A stretch of DNA of 64,000 nucleotides, from positions 1-64,000 of the forward strand of contig CAMVGV010000012.1 of assembly GCA_947167135.1 (NCBI GenBank), given 5' to 3'. Shown here one piece after another: positions 42,601 to 51,249 of the stretch; within the stretch, counting starts at the first letter, position 1, and every line of letters starts with the position of its first letter. The notes under the pieces are model-generated. The model was not told where the DNA came from, did not search any database, and saw only the letters and a program-made list of their open reading frames with translations. The translations under genes and the position numbers were made by a program. The DNA is from an uncultured Lachnospiraceae bacterium (GTDB lineage Bacteria; Bacillota; Clostridia; Lachnospirales; Lachnospiraceae).

Positions 42601-44401
42601 GGAGGATGATATCCTTTTGATAGGGAAGCCTGATGTATTTAAGGATATCCCCCTACCCTTTATAATCATAAGGCCGGTCCTGAATCTTGGCAGCGTAACG
42701 GATGTGAAATTCGTCTTTGCAAATAATAAATATTGCGAATACTCGGGCTTAAGCCGGATAGACATAATGGGCAAGGGCTATAAGGAGTGCTTTGACGAGA
42801 TCCCCGGGTGGGTGAGCTATACCGGACGTGCGGCAAACGGTGAGACCGTGTCCGGAAGACTTTACGAGCCCTCCTTCGGGCAGTGGATGGAGTATACCGC
42901 GACTCCCTCATCTATCCTTGGCTGCTGCAGTATCGTATTCTGGCCCGTGGAGGATACCAGAAACGAGAGAGAGCTTCTTACGAGAGGCCATGCAGAGGAT
43001 AATGCCATAATAAGGATAGCCCGCTTCCTTAATAAGGGTGATTTCGGTGATGGTATCTATAAATCGCTTTCGGAGCTCGGGAGAGTTCTTAAACCCGACC
43101 GCGTATATGTCCTGGATGAAAACGGGATACCCGTCTTCGAATGGTGTTCGGAGGGAGTACTTCCGAGAAGAAACAGGAATAATATCCTGAGTCTCGATCT
43201 TGATATCGGGGATATCAAGTATTCCTTCCTGGAGGACGGCTGCATTGTCGTAAATGATGTTGAGGTCATCCGGAAGGTCAATATGAAGACCTATGAGTTT
43301 CTGGTCTGGGAGGGGATCCGTTCCTATATCCTGGTTCCCTTAAACGACAATGACGGAAAGCTCTTGGGCTATGTGGGGGTTGATAATTTTAATGAGAACG
43401 AGGCGCCTGCCACAAGAAGGCTTCTGGAGGAGATATCCTATTTTATCTCTTCAAGGCTTATAGCCAATAATCTCCTTAACCGGCTGGATATCATGAGTAA
43501 TCATGACGAGCTTACCGGCTTATTAAACCGCCACGGCTACCATTCGCGGATGAAGGATTATCTTTTCAAGCACCCCTCAGATCCCTTTACGCTGGTGCTG
43601 ATCGATGTGGATGATTTTAAGATAATAAACGATATGTACGGCCATCAGACCGGGGATGAGGTGCTGAAGAATCTGGCACGGGACCTTACCTCACTTTTCA
43701 GTAACGGGGCCCTTATCGCAAGAACCGGAGGAGACGAGCTCAGTGTCACTATTCTCAATAAGGGCTCTACCGGGGCGTATCCGCTCATACGGAAGCTTTC
43801 GGAAATGGAGCATGGCTTTGATTTCGAAGGCATACACCATTCCTTTATGATCTCCATAGGCTATTCCTGCTATCCGGAGCAGACCGACGATCTCTCTATG
43901 CTCTTAAGGCAGGCGGATGCCGCTCTTTATTCCGTAAAGAGCGCGGGTAAGCATGGCTTCAAACAGTACAGCCGGGATATAAAATCCTCAAAGAGACTGA
44001 ATCTCGCCTTTAATGTAAAGAATGTGGTCAGGTACGTACCCGGAGCGATACTTGTCTATGAAGCCGATGATTATAAAAAGATATTATATGCGAATGACGA
44101 GCTCATAAAAATGTTTGAATGCCGCTCCCTTGAGGAATTCATGGAATATACGGGAGGCACCTTTGACGGCATAGTCCATCCCGATGAGATAAAGCTGGTT
44201 GATGACATCATCTGGGCGCAGATCGACAAAAACATAAATTACTGCAAGGACTATGTGGATTACAGGATAATCACGAAGACGGGGAAGGTGAAGGAGGTCA
44301 TCGACTGCGGCAGGTATGTGGACAGTGAGTTCTACGGAAAGGTGTTTTACGTGATGCTCATCGATAAGGACGAGTGGAAGGACAGTAAAAGGGTTTTATG
44401 A
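39644..44401 (+). CDS. Multi-domain GGDEF/EAL/PAS/GAF signalling protein
   Basis: This 1585-residue protein has no membrane helix. In order: a degenerate GGDEF (about 10-160, SRPGGFCF at the active site); an EAL domain (about 175-420); PAS-like regions (440-700); a PAS (715-830); a second degenerate GGDEF (835-980, RTGNCTFSV); a PAS (1005-1100); a GAF (1115-1285); an intact GGDEF (1290-1440, GGDEL at 1362-1366); and a C-terminal PAS. The EAL keeps Glu208 and EVTE, KID and EGVET, but the metal-binding DDFGTG is DNFGNG. Diguanylate cyclase activity is therefore plausible, while phosphodiesterase activity is doubtful. It starts at GTG with AGGAG just upstream. A cytosolic sensor controlling c-di-GMP is the likely role. 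Confidence 0.9.
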   Translation: MGSTEESLNQYDSLTGLPIMAAFMGSAEEYFAESCDKGRDPAMIFFDLEGIRPYIARYGEDEGERLLRGFADLLRKYFGNTRSSRPGGFCFYAFTDNRGLNEDIPAILNDMRKLAGDDRLVVKAGIYCGFRKDRDDMETACSKARFACRNNRRENASGICYFDEKMDEALDIRTFVLNNIDDAIKNGYIKVVYQLQVRLLNDKYCGAEALTRWEDPERGTIPPFSYIPVLEENNLTWKLDTFVIREVVKNIRRSAETGYNPLPIAVNLTYSDFLVLDLSDTIGAIVEDGGVDPSLLVIEVTEKTVLKDPDLLREEIEKLHDLRFSVAIDNFGNGYSYINMLNDFRFDVLKIDMGLVRSISERSRKIVESIVVMAKSLKIHTVSEGVETREQLEFLRSIGCETVQGFYFGNSRSYEDTMKSFKDERISEREGSGERALFSEAGLINIITPQAMALTWFDGEDFDVFFTNNEFFRLVSRTGRDLNEILNRGSDDRTVEDFRDAAIRIIERGADDDITFDINTRHFRLDTRPVAMNEAGSIFLMFLSEDLEDIGSEDDYVTDTLKDILGSFSNVYLIDLVSDTVKVIKADYGRHRSGDTAHYETLLKRFAESGVIYEADVQRYMQFYDPVNLRNRFSVQKKGTCLNVFRFKIRGQYKWASIRCSAVPDSDGKKLICCTTLIEGEDKNDFVEMSRQVISIGKNADNSGITDASLWNSLMEISDVKYFWKDADRRFLGASKSFLDFYGFDSVQTILGKNDEEMGWHPDDTQYRSDEYDVIKKGMVIRNSPGQVYAKGAKVNILATKYPIYRNGKIEGLIGYIIDTDRVLESGEEMDHALFIDVDSGLLNSRGFFLVLQSVDDNYRHYGQEYSVAMLEIPEYQRILVENGKDKAEELFSNVLSTVSRTYPDGVVIARTGNCTFSVCDKLSSTHGAFDCLKSAVDKIRNNNADSDITVVTAFAESREKNSLHEMFALLLKRFSDEKERLKAGTEDDILLIGKPDVFKDIPLPFIIIRPVLNLGSVTDVKFVFANNKYCEYSGLSRIDIMGKGYKECFDEIPGWVSYTGRAANGETVSGRLYEPSFGQWMEYTATPSSILGCCSIVFWPVEDTRNERELLTRGHAEDNAIIRIARFLNKGDFGDGIYKSLSELGRVLKPDRVYVLDENGIPVFEWCSEGVLPRRNRNNILSLDLDIGDIKYSFLEDGCIVVNDVEVIRKVNMKTYEFLVWEGIRSYILVPLNDNDGKLLGYVGVDNFNENEAPATRRLLEEISYFISSRLIANNLLNRLDIMSNHDELTGLLNRHGYHSRMKDYLFKHPSDPFTLVLIDVDDFKIINDMYGHQTGDEVLKNLARDLTSLFSNGALIARTGGDELSVTILNKGSTGAYPLIRKLSEMEHGFDFEGIHHSFMISIGYSCYPEQTDDLSMLLRQADAALYSVKSAGKHGFKQYSRDIKSSKRLNLAFNVKNVVRYVPGAILVYEADDYKKILYANDELIKMFECRSLEEFMEYTGGTFDGIVHPDEIKLVDDIIWAQIDKNINYCKDYVDYRIITKTGKVKEVIDCGRYVDSEFYGKVFYVMLIDKDEWKDSKRVL

Positions 44402-44402
44402 G

Positions 44403-45389
44403 ATGACGGATTTTAAGCTGACGATACCTGTAGTATTTATAATATTCAACAGGCCCGATACCGCCGTTAAGGTCTTTGAAGAGATAAAAAAGGCAAGGCC
44501 CCAAAAGCTCTACCTCGTATCCGATGCCGCGAGGGACGGAAGGGATGACGAGAAAGAGAAGGTGGGGAGGTGCCGGCACCTTATAGAGAGCATGATTGAC
44601 TGGGACTGCGAGGTCATAAAGGATTATGCAATAAAGAACATGGGTTGCAAGATGCGGGTCTCAAGCGGCATTTCAGGAGCACTTAAGGATGAGGAGTCGG
44701 TAATAATCCTTGAGGATGACGTGGTGCCTTCACCTGACTTTTTCCCTTTTATGCAGCAGATGCTGACCGAGTACAGATACGAGGAAAAGGTCATGATGGT
44801 GAGCGGCACGAATCTCCTTAAAGGGCAGAGGATAAAGGGAGACTATACCTTTTCCTTCTTTTCATCGATCTGGGGCTGGGGCACCTGGAACAGGGCATGG
44901 ACTAGGTACTACGATCCGGATATGAAGGACTGGGCAGATGCTGAGAATAAGAAGAGATTAAGAAAGGTCTACAGGACACCGCTTTCATTTGCCCTGTTTA
45001 AAAAGGATGCGGATATTGTATATAACGGCGGCAAGGACACCTGGGATCTGCAGTGGGATTACTGCAGGATGAAGAGAGGGGCTCTCGGCATAGTGCCTGC
45101 CTCCAATATGATAAATAATATCGGCTTCGACCGGGAGGATGCGACCCATACCACGGGAATGAGCTTCGAGGACTTCAGCTACGGCACGATGCACATCCCC
45201 TGCGGCAGTGTGAGACCCATCGAAGAGAATCTTTCCTATGACAAAGCATACATTAAAAAATACATGGGGCTCAGAAGGATAGTTAATGCAGTCAGGAAGA
45301 AGCTTTTTACAGGGCACTGGAATCTTTCTAATAAATATGAAAACACTACCAGCACAGAAAGGAGCATAAATAATGGCCAAGGACACTAA
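44403..45389 (+). CDS. Glycosyltransferase, GT-A fold
   Basis: This 328-residue cytosolic enzyme opens with IPVVFIIFNRPDTAVKVFEE, typical of nucleotide-sugar GT-A transferases. It has the metal-binding VIILEDDVVPSPDFF (DxD-like EDD at about residue 105) and the acceptor-side FSSIWGWGTWNRAW seen in GNT-I-like bacterial transferases. The sugar and acceptor are unknown. It begins 1 base after the signalling gene and overlaps the next gene by 17 bases. Confidence 0.82.
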   Translation: MTDFKLTIPVVFIIFNRPDTAVKVFEEIKKARPQKLYLVSDAARDGRDDEKEKVGRCRHLIESMIDWDCEVIKDYAIKNMGCKMRVSSGISGALKDEESVIILEDDVVPSPDFFPFMQQMLTEYRYEEKVMMVSGTNLLKGQRIKGDYTFSFFSSIWGWGTWNRAWTRYYDPDMKDWADAENKKRLRKVYRTPLSFALFKKDADIVYNGGKDTWDLQWDYCRMKRGALGIVPASNMINNIGFDREDATHTTGMSFEDFSYGTMHIPCGSVRPIEENLSYDKAYIKKYMGLRRIVNAVRKKLFTGHWNLSNKYENTTSTERSINNGQGH

Positions 45390-45762
45390 GGAGTATCTGT
45401 GGAAGGATAAGAAGAGGACGATCTTCGGACTGCCGCTTTCATTCACCACCTACGCTTTCGATAAAGAAAGGTTCTATATAAAAAGGGGCTTTCTGACCAT
45501 CAGAATGGATGAGGTGAGACTCTACAGGATAATGGATTTATCCTTCAGGCAGACTCTGGGTCAGAGGATCTTCGGAGTGGGAAGCATATTCTGCGAGAGT
45601 GCCGACAAGAGCATGAAAAATTTTGAGATAAAGAATATCAAGACTCCCGAGGATGTTATGGAAAAGCTGTCAAAGCTTGTTGAGGAGGAAAGGGAGAGAA
45701 AGAGGGTTTCGAGCCGCGAGTATCTCCATGACGATGATGACTTTGACGGTGATGAGGTTTGA
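45373..45762 (+). CDS. PH-domain-like protein (bPH2/YdbT type)
   Basis: This 129-residue protein has strand-rich sequence YAFDKERFYIKRGFLTIRMD, then VRLYRIMDLSFRQTLGQRIF and GVGSIFCESAD, which fit a single bacterial PH-like domain. An acidic tail (HDDDDFDGDEV) follows. It lacks the membrane helices of typical YdbS/YdbT proteins. GAAAGGAGC precedes ATG 45373, inside the end of the glycosyltransferase gene. The role is unknown. Confidence 0.75.
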   Translation: MAKDTKEYLWKDKKRTIFGLPLSFTTYAFDKERFYIKRGFLTIRMDEVRLYRIMDLSFRQTLGQRIFGVGSIFCESADKSMKNFEIKNIKTPEDVMEKLSKLVEEERERKRVSSREYLHDDDDFDGDEV

Positions 45763-45789
45763 TCGGGGCAATAAAACAATTGAAAAAAA

Positions 45790-45818
45790 TTTACAAGAGA
45801 CTTGATTTATGTTAGACT
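45790..45818 (+). promoter_or_regulatory. Promoter of the PFOR gene
   Basis: TTTACA (45790-45795) and TAGACT (45813-45818) are 17 bases apart, giving a leader of roughly 105 bases before ATG 45929. Confidence 0.5.
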
Positions 45819-45928
45819 AAAAAATACGCTGTGAGGCGTTTATTTTTGATGTTTCATATGCTGTCCCGGCGGGGAAGGCGTATTGGAATATACTGTAAAC
45901 ATTTTATTTTTGGTAGGAGGATTATCAA

Positions 45929-48900
45929 ATGGCAAGATTCAAAAAGACCATGGATGGTAATGAAGCTGCGGCTCATGCATCGTATATCTTTACGGACTGC
46001 GCGGCTATCTATCCCATCACGCCTTCTTCACCGATGGCAGAGCACACCGATGAATGGGCAACAGCAGGAAGAAAGAACATCTTCGGCAATACGGTAAAGA
46101 TCGTAGAGATGGAATCAGAGGGAGGAGCTTCAGGTGCCGTTCACGGTTCCCTGGTAGCAGGTGCACTTACATCCACCTATACCGCTTCGCAGGGACTGCT
46201 CTTAATGATCCCCAATCTTTACAAGATCGCCGGTGAAAGGCTTCCCGGTGTTATCAATGTTTCGGCGCGCTGCGTAGCTACACACGCACTTAATATCTTC
46301 GGAGATCATTCCGATATTTACGCCTGCCGTCAGACCGGCTGCGCTATGCTCTGTGCTTCTTCCGTACAGGAAGTAATGGACCTGACACCGGTTTCCTATC
46401 TTTCAGCGATAAAGGGCTCCATTCCCTTCATCAATTTCTTTGACGGTTTCCGTACATCACATGAGATCCAGAAGATAGACTGCTGGTCTAATGAGGATTT
46501 TGAAGACATCATCGATTATGATGCAATTGATAAGTTCCGTGCCAATGCACTGAATCCCAATCATCCCTGTGAAAAGGGCTCCGCACAGAATCCGGATCTC
46601 TTCTTCCAGACAAGGGAAAGCTGCAATACGGCATATAATGATCTTCCTGCCATCGTTCAGGAATACATGGACAAGATCAATAAGAAGATCGGTACCGATT
46701 ACAAGCTCTTCAATTACTACGGAGCAAAGGATGCTACCCACATTATCGTTGCAATGGGCTCCGTTAACGACACCATCGAAGAGACCATCGATTATCTCGC
46801 AGCAAAGGGTGAGAAGGTCGGCCTTATAAAGGTACGTCTCTACAGACCTTTCGTTACGGAAGAGTTTGTGAAGGCAATACCTGACAGCGTGAAGACCATT
46901 TCCGTTCTTGACCGTACAAAGGAGCCCGGCTCCATAGCAGAGCCTCTGGCACAGGATGTCATGACTGCTGTACGCGGCACGAAATTCGCAGATGTTGAGA
47001 TACTTCACGGACGTTACGGCTTAGGCTCAAAGGATACCACTCCCAGCGAGATCGTTGCCGTTTACCACAATAAGGACAAGAAGGAATTCACCATCAGCAT
47101 CACAGATGATGTTACCAATCTTTCACTTGATTCCGGAGAAGCTCTCGTTACAACTCCCGAAGGCACAGTATGCTGTAAGTTCTGGGGTCTCGGCGCTGAC
47201 GGAACCGTGGGAGCGAACAAGAACTCCATCAAGATCATCGGCGACAATACCGATAAGTACGTTCAGGCTTACTTTGACTATGATTCGAAGAAGTCCGGCG
47301 GTATCACAATGTCCCACTTAAGATTCGGTGATAAGCCCATCAAATCCACCTACCTTATCCATCAGGCCAATTTCGTTGCCTGTCACAATGCAGCTTATGT
47401 GAGAAAGTACAATATGGTTCAGGAGCTTGTGGACGGAGGAACCTTCCTTCTTAACTGCCCCTGGACAGGAGAAGAGCTGGACGAGCACCTTCCCGGACAG
47501 GTTAAGGCCTACATTGCAAAGCATAATATCAAGTTCTACACCATAGACGGCGTAAAGCTCGGTATTGAGTCCGGCATGGGACCCACACGTATAAATACCA
47601 TTCTTCAGTCAGCATTCTTCAAGCTCACCGGCATCATCCCCGAGGAGAAGGCGATCGAGCTTATGAAGGCTGCCGCAAAGAAGACCTATGGCTTAAAGGG
47701 TGATGACGTTGTACAGAAGAACTGGAACGCTATCGATCTCGGTGCCACCGGTATCGTAGAGGTTAAGGTTCCCGATTCCTGGAAGGATGCCAAGGACGAG
47801 GGTCTTGATTATCCGAAGGCAACAAAGGGCACCAAGGATGTCATCGACTTCGTTAATGATGTACAGATCAAGGTTTCCGCACAGGAAGGAAATTCCATCC
47901 CTGTATCTATCGTACAGAGATATACCGACGGCTCAACACCTTCAGGTACTGCAGCATACGAGAAGAGAGGCGTTTCCGTATCCGTTCCCGTATGGAATGC
48001 AGATAACTGTATCCAGTGTGAGTTCTGCTCATATGTATGTCCTCACGCAGCTATACGTCCCGTTGCAATGACGGATGATGAGGTTGCCAAGGCTCCGAAG
48101 GATATGAAGGTTAAGGATCTTAACGGCGTACCGGGCTACAAGTTCTCGATCGTTGTTTCCGATATGGACTGCCTGGGCTGCGGTTCCTGCGTGAATGTAT
48201 GTCCCGGAATGAAGGGCAATAAGGCTCTTGAAATGAAGAACCTTGATGATGCTCTGAAGGCGGAGCAGGTTTATTTCGACTATGCTGTTGAGCTTCCCGA
48301 GAAGCAGGAGGTTATCGACAAGTTCAAGATCGATTCCGTAAAGGGTTCACAGTTTAAGCAGCCTCTCCTTGAGTTCTCCGGTGCCTGCGCAGGCTGCGGT
48401 GAGACTCCTTATGCGAAGCTCATCACACAGCTCTTCGGTGACAGGATGTATATCTCAAATGCTACAGGATGTACAAGTATCTGGGGTAACTCCTCACCTT
48501 CAACTCCTTATACCGTAAATAAGGAAGGCCATGGTCCCGCCTGGGATAATTCCCTCTTCGAGGACAATGCCGAGTTCGGTTACGGAATGCATCTTGCTCA
48601 GAAGACGCTCCGTGAGAACTTAAAGAAGCAGGCAGTGGCCCTTGCAGAGAAGGATTCTTCCGTAAAGGCAGCTGTCGACAAGTGGATCGAGACCTTTGAT
48701 TCCACAGCGCTGAATACAGCCGCTACAAACGAGCTTCTTAAGGCACTTGAGGGCAATTCCGCTCCCGAGGCAAAGGAACTTATAAAGAATAAGGACTTCC
48801 TGTCCAAGAAGTCACAGTGGATCTTCGGTGGTGACGGCTGGGCTTACGATATCGGCTTCGGCGGTCTTGACCACGTACTTGCATCCGGCGAGGATGTAAA

Positions 48901-49453
48901 TGTATTCGTATTCAACACAGAGGTATACTCAAATACCGGCGGACAGTCCAGTAAGGCTACACCTACCGGTGCGGTTGCGCAGTTCGCAGCAGGCGGTAAG
49001 GAGATCAAACAGAAGGATCTCGCAGCCATTGCAATGAGCTACGGCTATGTATATGTTGCCCAGGTTTCCATGGGTGCTAATATGAACCAGCTCGTTAAGG
49101 CTCTTTCAGAGGCTGAGGCGTATAACGGACCTTCACTTATCATAGGATACGCTCCCTGCATCAACCACAGGATAAGAGTTGGTATGGGCAAGGCTATGGA
49201 TGAAGAGAAGAAGGCTGTTGATGCAGGATATTGGAATCTCTTCAGATTCAATCCCGCAGCCGAGACAAATAAGTTCACCCTTGACTCCAAGGCAGCTACC
49301 ATTCCTTATCAGGACTTCCTGGATGGAGAGGCACGTTACACTGCTCTGAGGAAGGTCAATGCCGAAAAGGCCGACAGGCTCTTTAAGGCCGCAGCCGAGA
49401 ATGCAGAGAAGCACTTTGCCCACCTTCAGGGACTGGTTGATCTGTACAAATAA
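45929..49453 (+). CDS. nifJ: Pyruvate:ferredoxin (flavodoxin) oxidoreductase
   Basis: This single-chain enzyme of 1174 residues oxidatively decarboxylates pyruvate to acetyl-CoA and CO2 and reduces ferredoxin, the core reaction of clostridial fermentation. It shows the N-terminal pyrimidine-binding domain (GNEAAAHASYIFTDCAAIYP) and two 4Fe-4S motifs, CIQCEFCSYVCP (about 693) and CLGCGSCVNVCP (about 748). The proximal-cluster CAGCGET (about 819) and the thiamine-diphosphate pyrophosphate site GDGWAYDIG with NTEVYSNTGGQ (about 968-1000) complete the set. AGGAGG lies before ATG 45929. Codon use is more regular than in its neighbours, as expected for a highly expressed gene. Confidence 0.96.
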   Translation: MARFKKTMDGNEAAAHASYIFTDCAAIYPITPSSPMAEHTDEWATAGRKNIFGNTVKIVEMESEGGASGAVHGSLVAGALTSTYTASQGLLLMIPNLYKIAGERLPGVINVSARCVATHALNIFGDHSDIYACRQTGCAMLCASSVQEVMDLTPVSYLSAIKGSIPFINFFDGFRTSHEIQKIDCWSNEDFEDIIDYDAIDKFRANALNPNHPCEKGSAQNPDLFFQTRESCNTAYNDLPAIVQEYMDKINKKIGTDYKLFNYYGAKDATHIIVAMGSVNDTIEETIDYLAAKGEKVGLIKVRLYRPFVTEEFVKAIPDSVKTISVLDRTKEPGSIAEPLAQDVMTAVRGTKFADVEILHGRYGLGSKDTTPSEIVAVYHNKDKKEFTISITDDVTNLSLDSGEALVTTPEGTVCCKFWGLGADGTVGANKNSIKIIGDNTDKYVQAYFDYDSKKSGGITMSHLRFGDKPIKSTYLIHQANFVACHNAAYVRKYNMVQELVDGGTFLLNCPWTGEELDEHLPGQVKAYIAKHNIKFYTIDGVKLGIESGMGPTRINTILQSAFFKLTGIIPEEKAIELMKAAAKKTYGLKGDDVVQKNWNAIDLGATGIVEVKVPDSWKDAKDEGLDYPKATKGTKDVIDFVNDVQIKVSAQEGNSIPVSIVQRYTDGSTPSGTAAYEKRGVSVSVPVWNADNCIQCEFCSYVCPHAAIRPVAMTDDEVAKAPKDMKVKDLNGVPGYKFSIVVSDMDCLGCGSCVNVCPGMKGNKALEMKNLDDALKAEQVYFDYAVELPEKQEVIDKFKIDSVKGSQFKQPLLEFSGACAGCGETPYAKLITQLFGDRMYISNATGCTSIWGNSSPSTPYTVNKEGHGPAWDNSLFEDNAEFGYGMHLAQKTLRENLKKQAVALAEKDSSVKAAVDKWIETFDSTALNTAATNELLKALEGNSAPEAKELIKNKDFLSKKSQWIFGGDGWAYDIGFGGLDHVLASGEDVNVFVFNTEVYSNTGGQSSKATPTGAVAQFAAGGKEIKQKDLAAIAMSYGYVYVAQVSMGANMNQLVKALSEAEAYNGPSLIIGYAPCINHRIRVGMGKAMDEEKKAVDAGYWNLFRFNPAAETNKFTLDSKAATIPYQDFLDGEARYTALRKVNAEKADRLFKAAAENAEKHFAHLQGLVDLYK

Positions 49454-49489
49454 TGCAGCGTGCTGCATACATCTCCCGCATTCAGCGCT

Positions 49490-49581
49490 TCCGTGGTGCT
49501 ATTGCACCACTTGGCGCTCAATGCGCCGGAGGTTTTACACCGGCCGGAGCGGAGTGAAGAGCCAAAGTCAAATGGCTTTTT
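49490..49581 (+). terminator. Terminator region after PFOR
   Basis: A strong hairpin gtggtgc-tatt-gcaccac (49490-49507), a GC-rich stretch, then AGCCA / TGGCT followed by TTTTT (49560-49581). The last is a short but plausible Rho-independent terminator. Confidence 0.5.
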
Positions 49582-49634
49582 AAAAAGGATTTAGCGTTAC
49601 TTGTATTTTTGGTGTTTTGTATCATAAATATAAG

Positions 49635-49663
49635 TTGTTTACTTTGAAAAAGGGTGATATAAT
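49635..49663 (+). promoter_or_regulatory. Promoter of the LEA-like gene
   Basis: TTGTTT (49635-49640) and TATAAT (49658-49663) are separated by 17 bases, about 70 bases before the chosen start codon. It is one of the best housekeeping promoters in the window. Confidence 0.65.
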
Positions 49664-49733
49664 AGCTCAGAGGTTTGAAATTTAGGCTTCTGTGTTCATT
49701 TATTAAAAATGCATGAAAGGAGATATTTTAGTT

Positions 49734-51083
49734 ATGACGAGGAAGTTTAACAAGGCTGTCGCCGGGGTAATCGTTGCAGCAATGACGGCAAATCTGCCCC
49801 TTGCAAGTGTTGGAATGGTTACCACTTTCGCAAAGACCGCCGAGGAAAGGGTTGAGGATGCTGAAGAAGATCTGAAGGATGCCAAGGAGAAGGCTGCTGA
49901 GGCTAAGAAGAAGGCTCAGGAAGCTGCCGACAAGGAAGCCGAGAAGGCAAGGGAAGATGCCGACAAGGCTATCGAGAAGGCTGAGAAGGCTGCAAAGGAT
50001 GCACGTGATGATGCAAACGATGCTGCCAAGAAGGCAAAGAAGGATGCTGACGATGCAGCAAAGAAGAAGGCTGAAAAGTATGACGATGCTGCAAAGGACA
50101 TCGAGGATGCACAGAAGGAAGCAGTAAAGGATGCTTTCGACAGGGCTGATAAGGAAGCTGAGAAGGCTGCCGATGCAATAAAGGATGCCAATGAAAAGGC
50201 TGACAAGATCGCTAAGGATGCTTATGATGCAGCTGACAAGATCGCCGATAAGGCCGCAGACGCTGTAAAGGATGCCAATGACAAGGCTGATGAGATAGCT
50301 AAGGATGCAGCTGATGCCTGTGATGACAAGATCAAGAAGGCAAGAGATGATGCCAAGGATGAGCTTGACAAGCTTGATGAGAAGATCAAGAAGGCAAATG
50401 ATGCTGTTAAGGATGCTGAGGATGATCTGAAGCAGGCTAAGAAGGACAAGAAGAGCCTTTCCGAGATCCAGAGACTTGACAAGAAGGTTAAGGATGCGAA
50501 GGCTAATGCTGCTTCTGTTGAGAGCAAGGCTACCAATGACAAGGCTGAGGCAATAAAGGAGCGCGACAGAAAGATCGCTGCTGCTGAGTTTGAAGCTGCC
50601 GATAAGGCTAAGAAGGCATATGAAGAAGCTGCACTCGTTGCATACGATAATGATGCTGCAGTACGTAAGGCTGCTGCAGCCGCTGCTGATGCTGCATTAA
50701 ATGCTTCAAAGGCTGCTGCTGTTGACATCGATTATATCAATGCTATCGCTGCACGTTATGCATTCAATGCAAATCAGGTTTCCATCGATGCAGGCAAGAT
50801 AATCGACGATGCATTCTTCAAGGCTGCAAGTGACGCCGCAAAGGCTGCACGCGATGCTGAAGAGGCTGCTGCTCTTGCAAGAAAGCAGGCTAATGACAAG
50901 ATCGCTGCTGCAGACGCTGAGAAGAGATCTGTTATCAATAATGCGAACGAGGCTGCCGCTAAGGCAATCCGTGAGGCACAGGATGCTGCTGACAAGGCAA
51001 AGATCGAAGCTGAGAAGAAGGTTCAGGAAGCTCAGGATGCCTATAATGACGCATACAAGAAGTGGGAAGCAATAAGGAAGTAA
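49734..51083 (+). CDS. Exported LEA-like Lys/Ala/Asp-rich helical protein
   Basis: A signal peptide (KFNKAVAGVIVAAMTANLPL, ending near TTFAKT) is followed by about 400 residues made mostly of Ala, Lys, Asp and Glu in irregular 11-residue-like repeats (AAKDARDDANDAAKKAKKDA). There is one Cys, few aromatics and no other domain. This composition resembles LEA group 3, apolipoprotein or long single-helix proteins. ATG 49734 is preferred over ATG 49713 because AAAGGAGAT fits it. It has its own strong promoter and terminator, so it is a single-gene unit and probably abundant. A stress-protecting or cell-surface spacer role is an inference. Confidence 0.75.
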   Translation: MTRKFNKAVAGVIVAAMTANLPLASVGMVTTFAKTAEERVEDAEEDLKDAKEKAAEAKKKAQEAADKEAEKAREDADKAIEKAEKAAKDARDDANDAAKKAKKDADDAAKKKAEKYDDAAKDIEDAQKEAVKDAFDRADKEAEKAADAIKDANEKADKIAKDAYDAADKIADKAADAVKDANDKADEIAKDAADACDDKIKKARDDAKDELDKLDEKIKKANDAVKDAEDDLKQAKKDKKSLSEIQRLDKKVKDAKANAASVESKATNDKAEAIKERDRKIAAAEFEAADKAKKAYEEAALVAYDNDAAVRKAAAAAADAALNASKAAAVDIDYINAIAARYAFNANQVSIDAGKIIDDAFFKAASDAAKAARDAEEAAALARKQANDKIAAADAEKRSVINNANEAAAKAIREAQDAADKAKIEAEKKVQEAQDAYNDAYKKWEAIRK

Positions 51084-51104
51084 TTCCAGCTTAGTAATTT
51101 CAGG

Positions 51105-51138
51105 TCCCGTGCCGGAAGTTCCGGCACGGGATTTTTTT
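51105..51138 (+). terminator. Rho-independent terminator
   Basis: An 11-bp stem TCCCGTGCCGG / CCGGCACGGGA with a 5-base loop and seven T follows the LEA-like gene by 21 bases. Confidence 0.95.
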
Positions 51139-51147
51139 AAGGCTATT

Positions 51148-51225
51148 GTCATTCTGAGAGCGAAGCCCGAAGAATCTTCTTGAGTAGCGCTGTCATTCTG
51201 AGTGCGAAGCCCGAAGAATCTTTTT
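51148..51225. repeat. Interspersed repeat, two tandem copies
   Basis: Two copies of gtcattctgag followed by gcgaagcccgaagaatct lie between the terminator and the second DUF3048 gene. Confidence 0.8.
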
Positions 51226-51249
51226 ACAGATTGAATAATCATAAAGAAT

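Noticed and set aside
49916..50728. Minus-strand Ser/Ala-rich open frames opposite the LEA-like gene
   Set aside because: They result from repetitive GCT/AAG/GAT codons. They have no ribosome site, and the plus-strand gene has a promoter, signal peptide and terminator.
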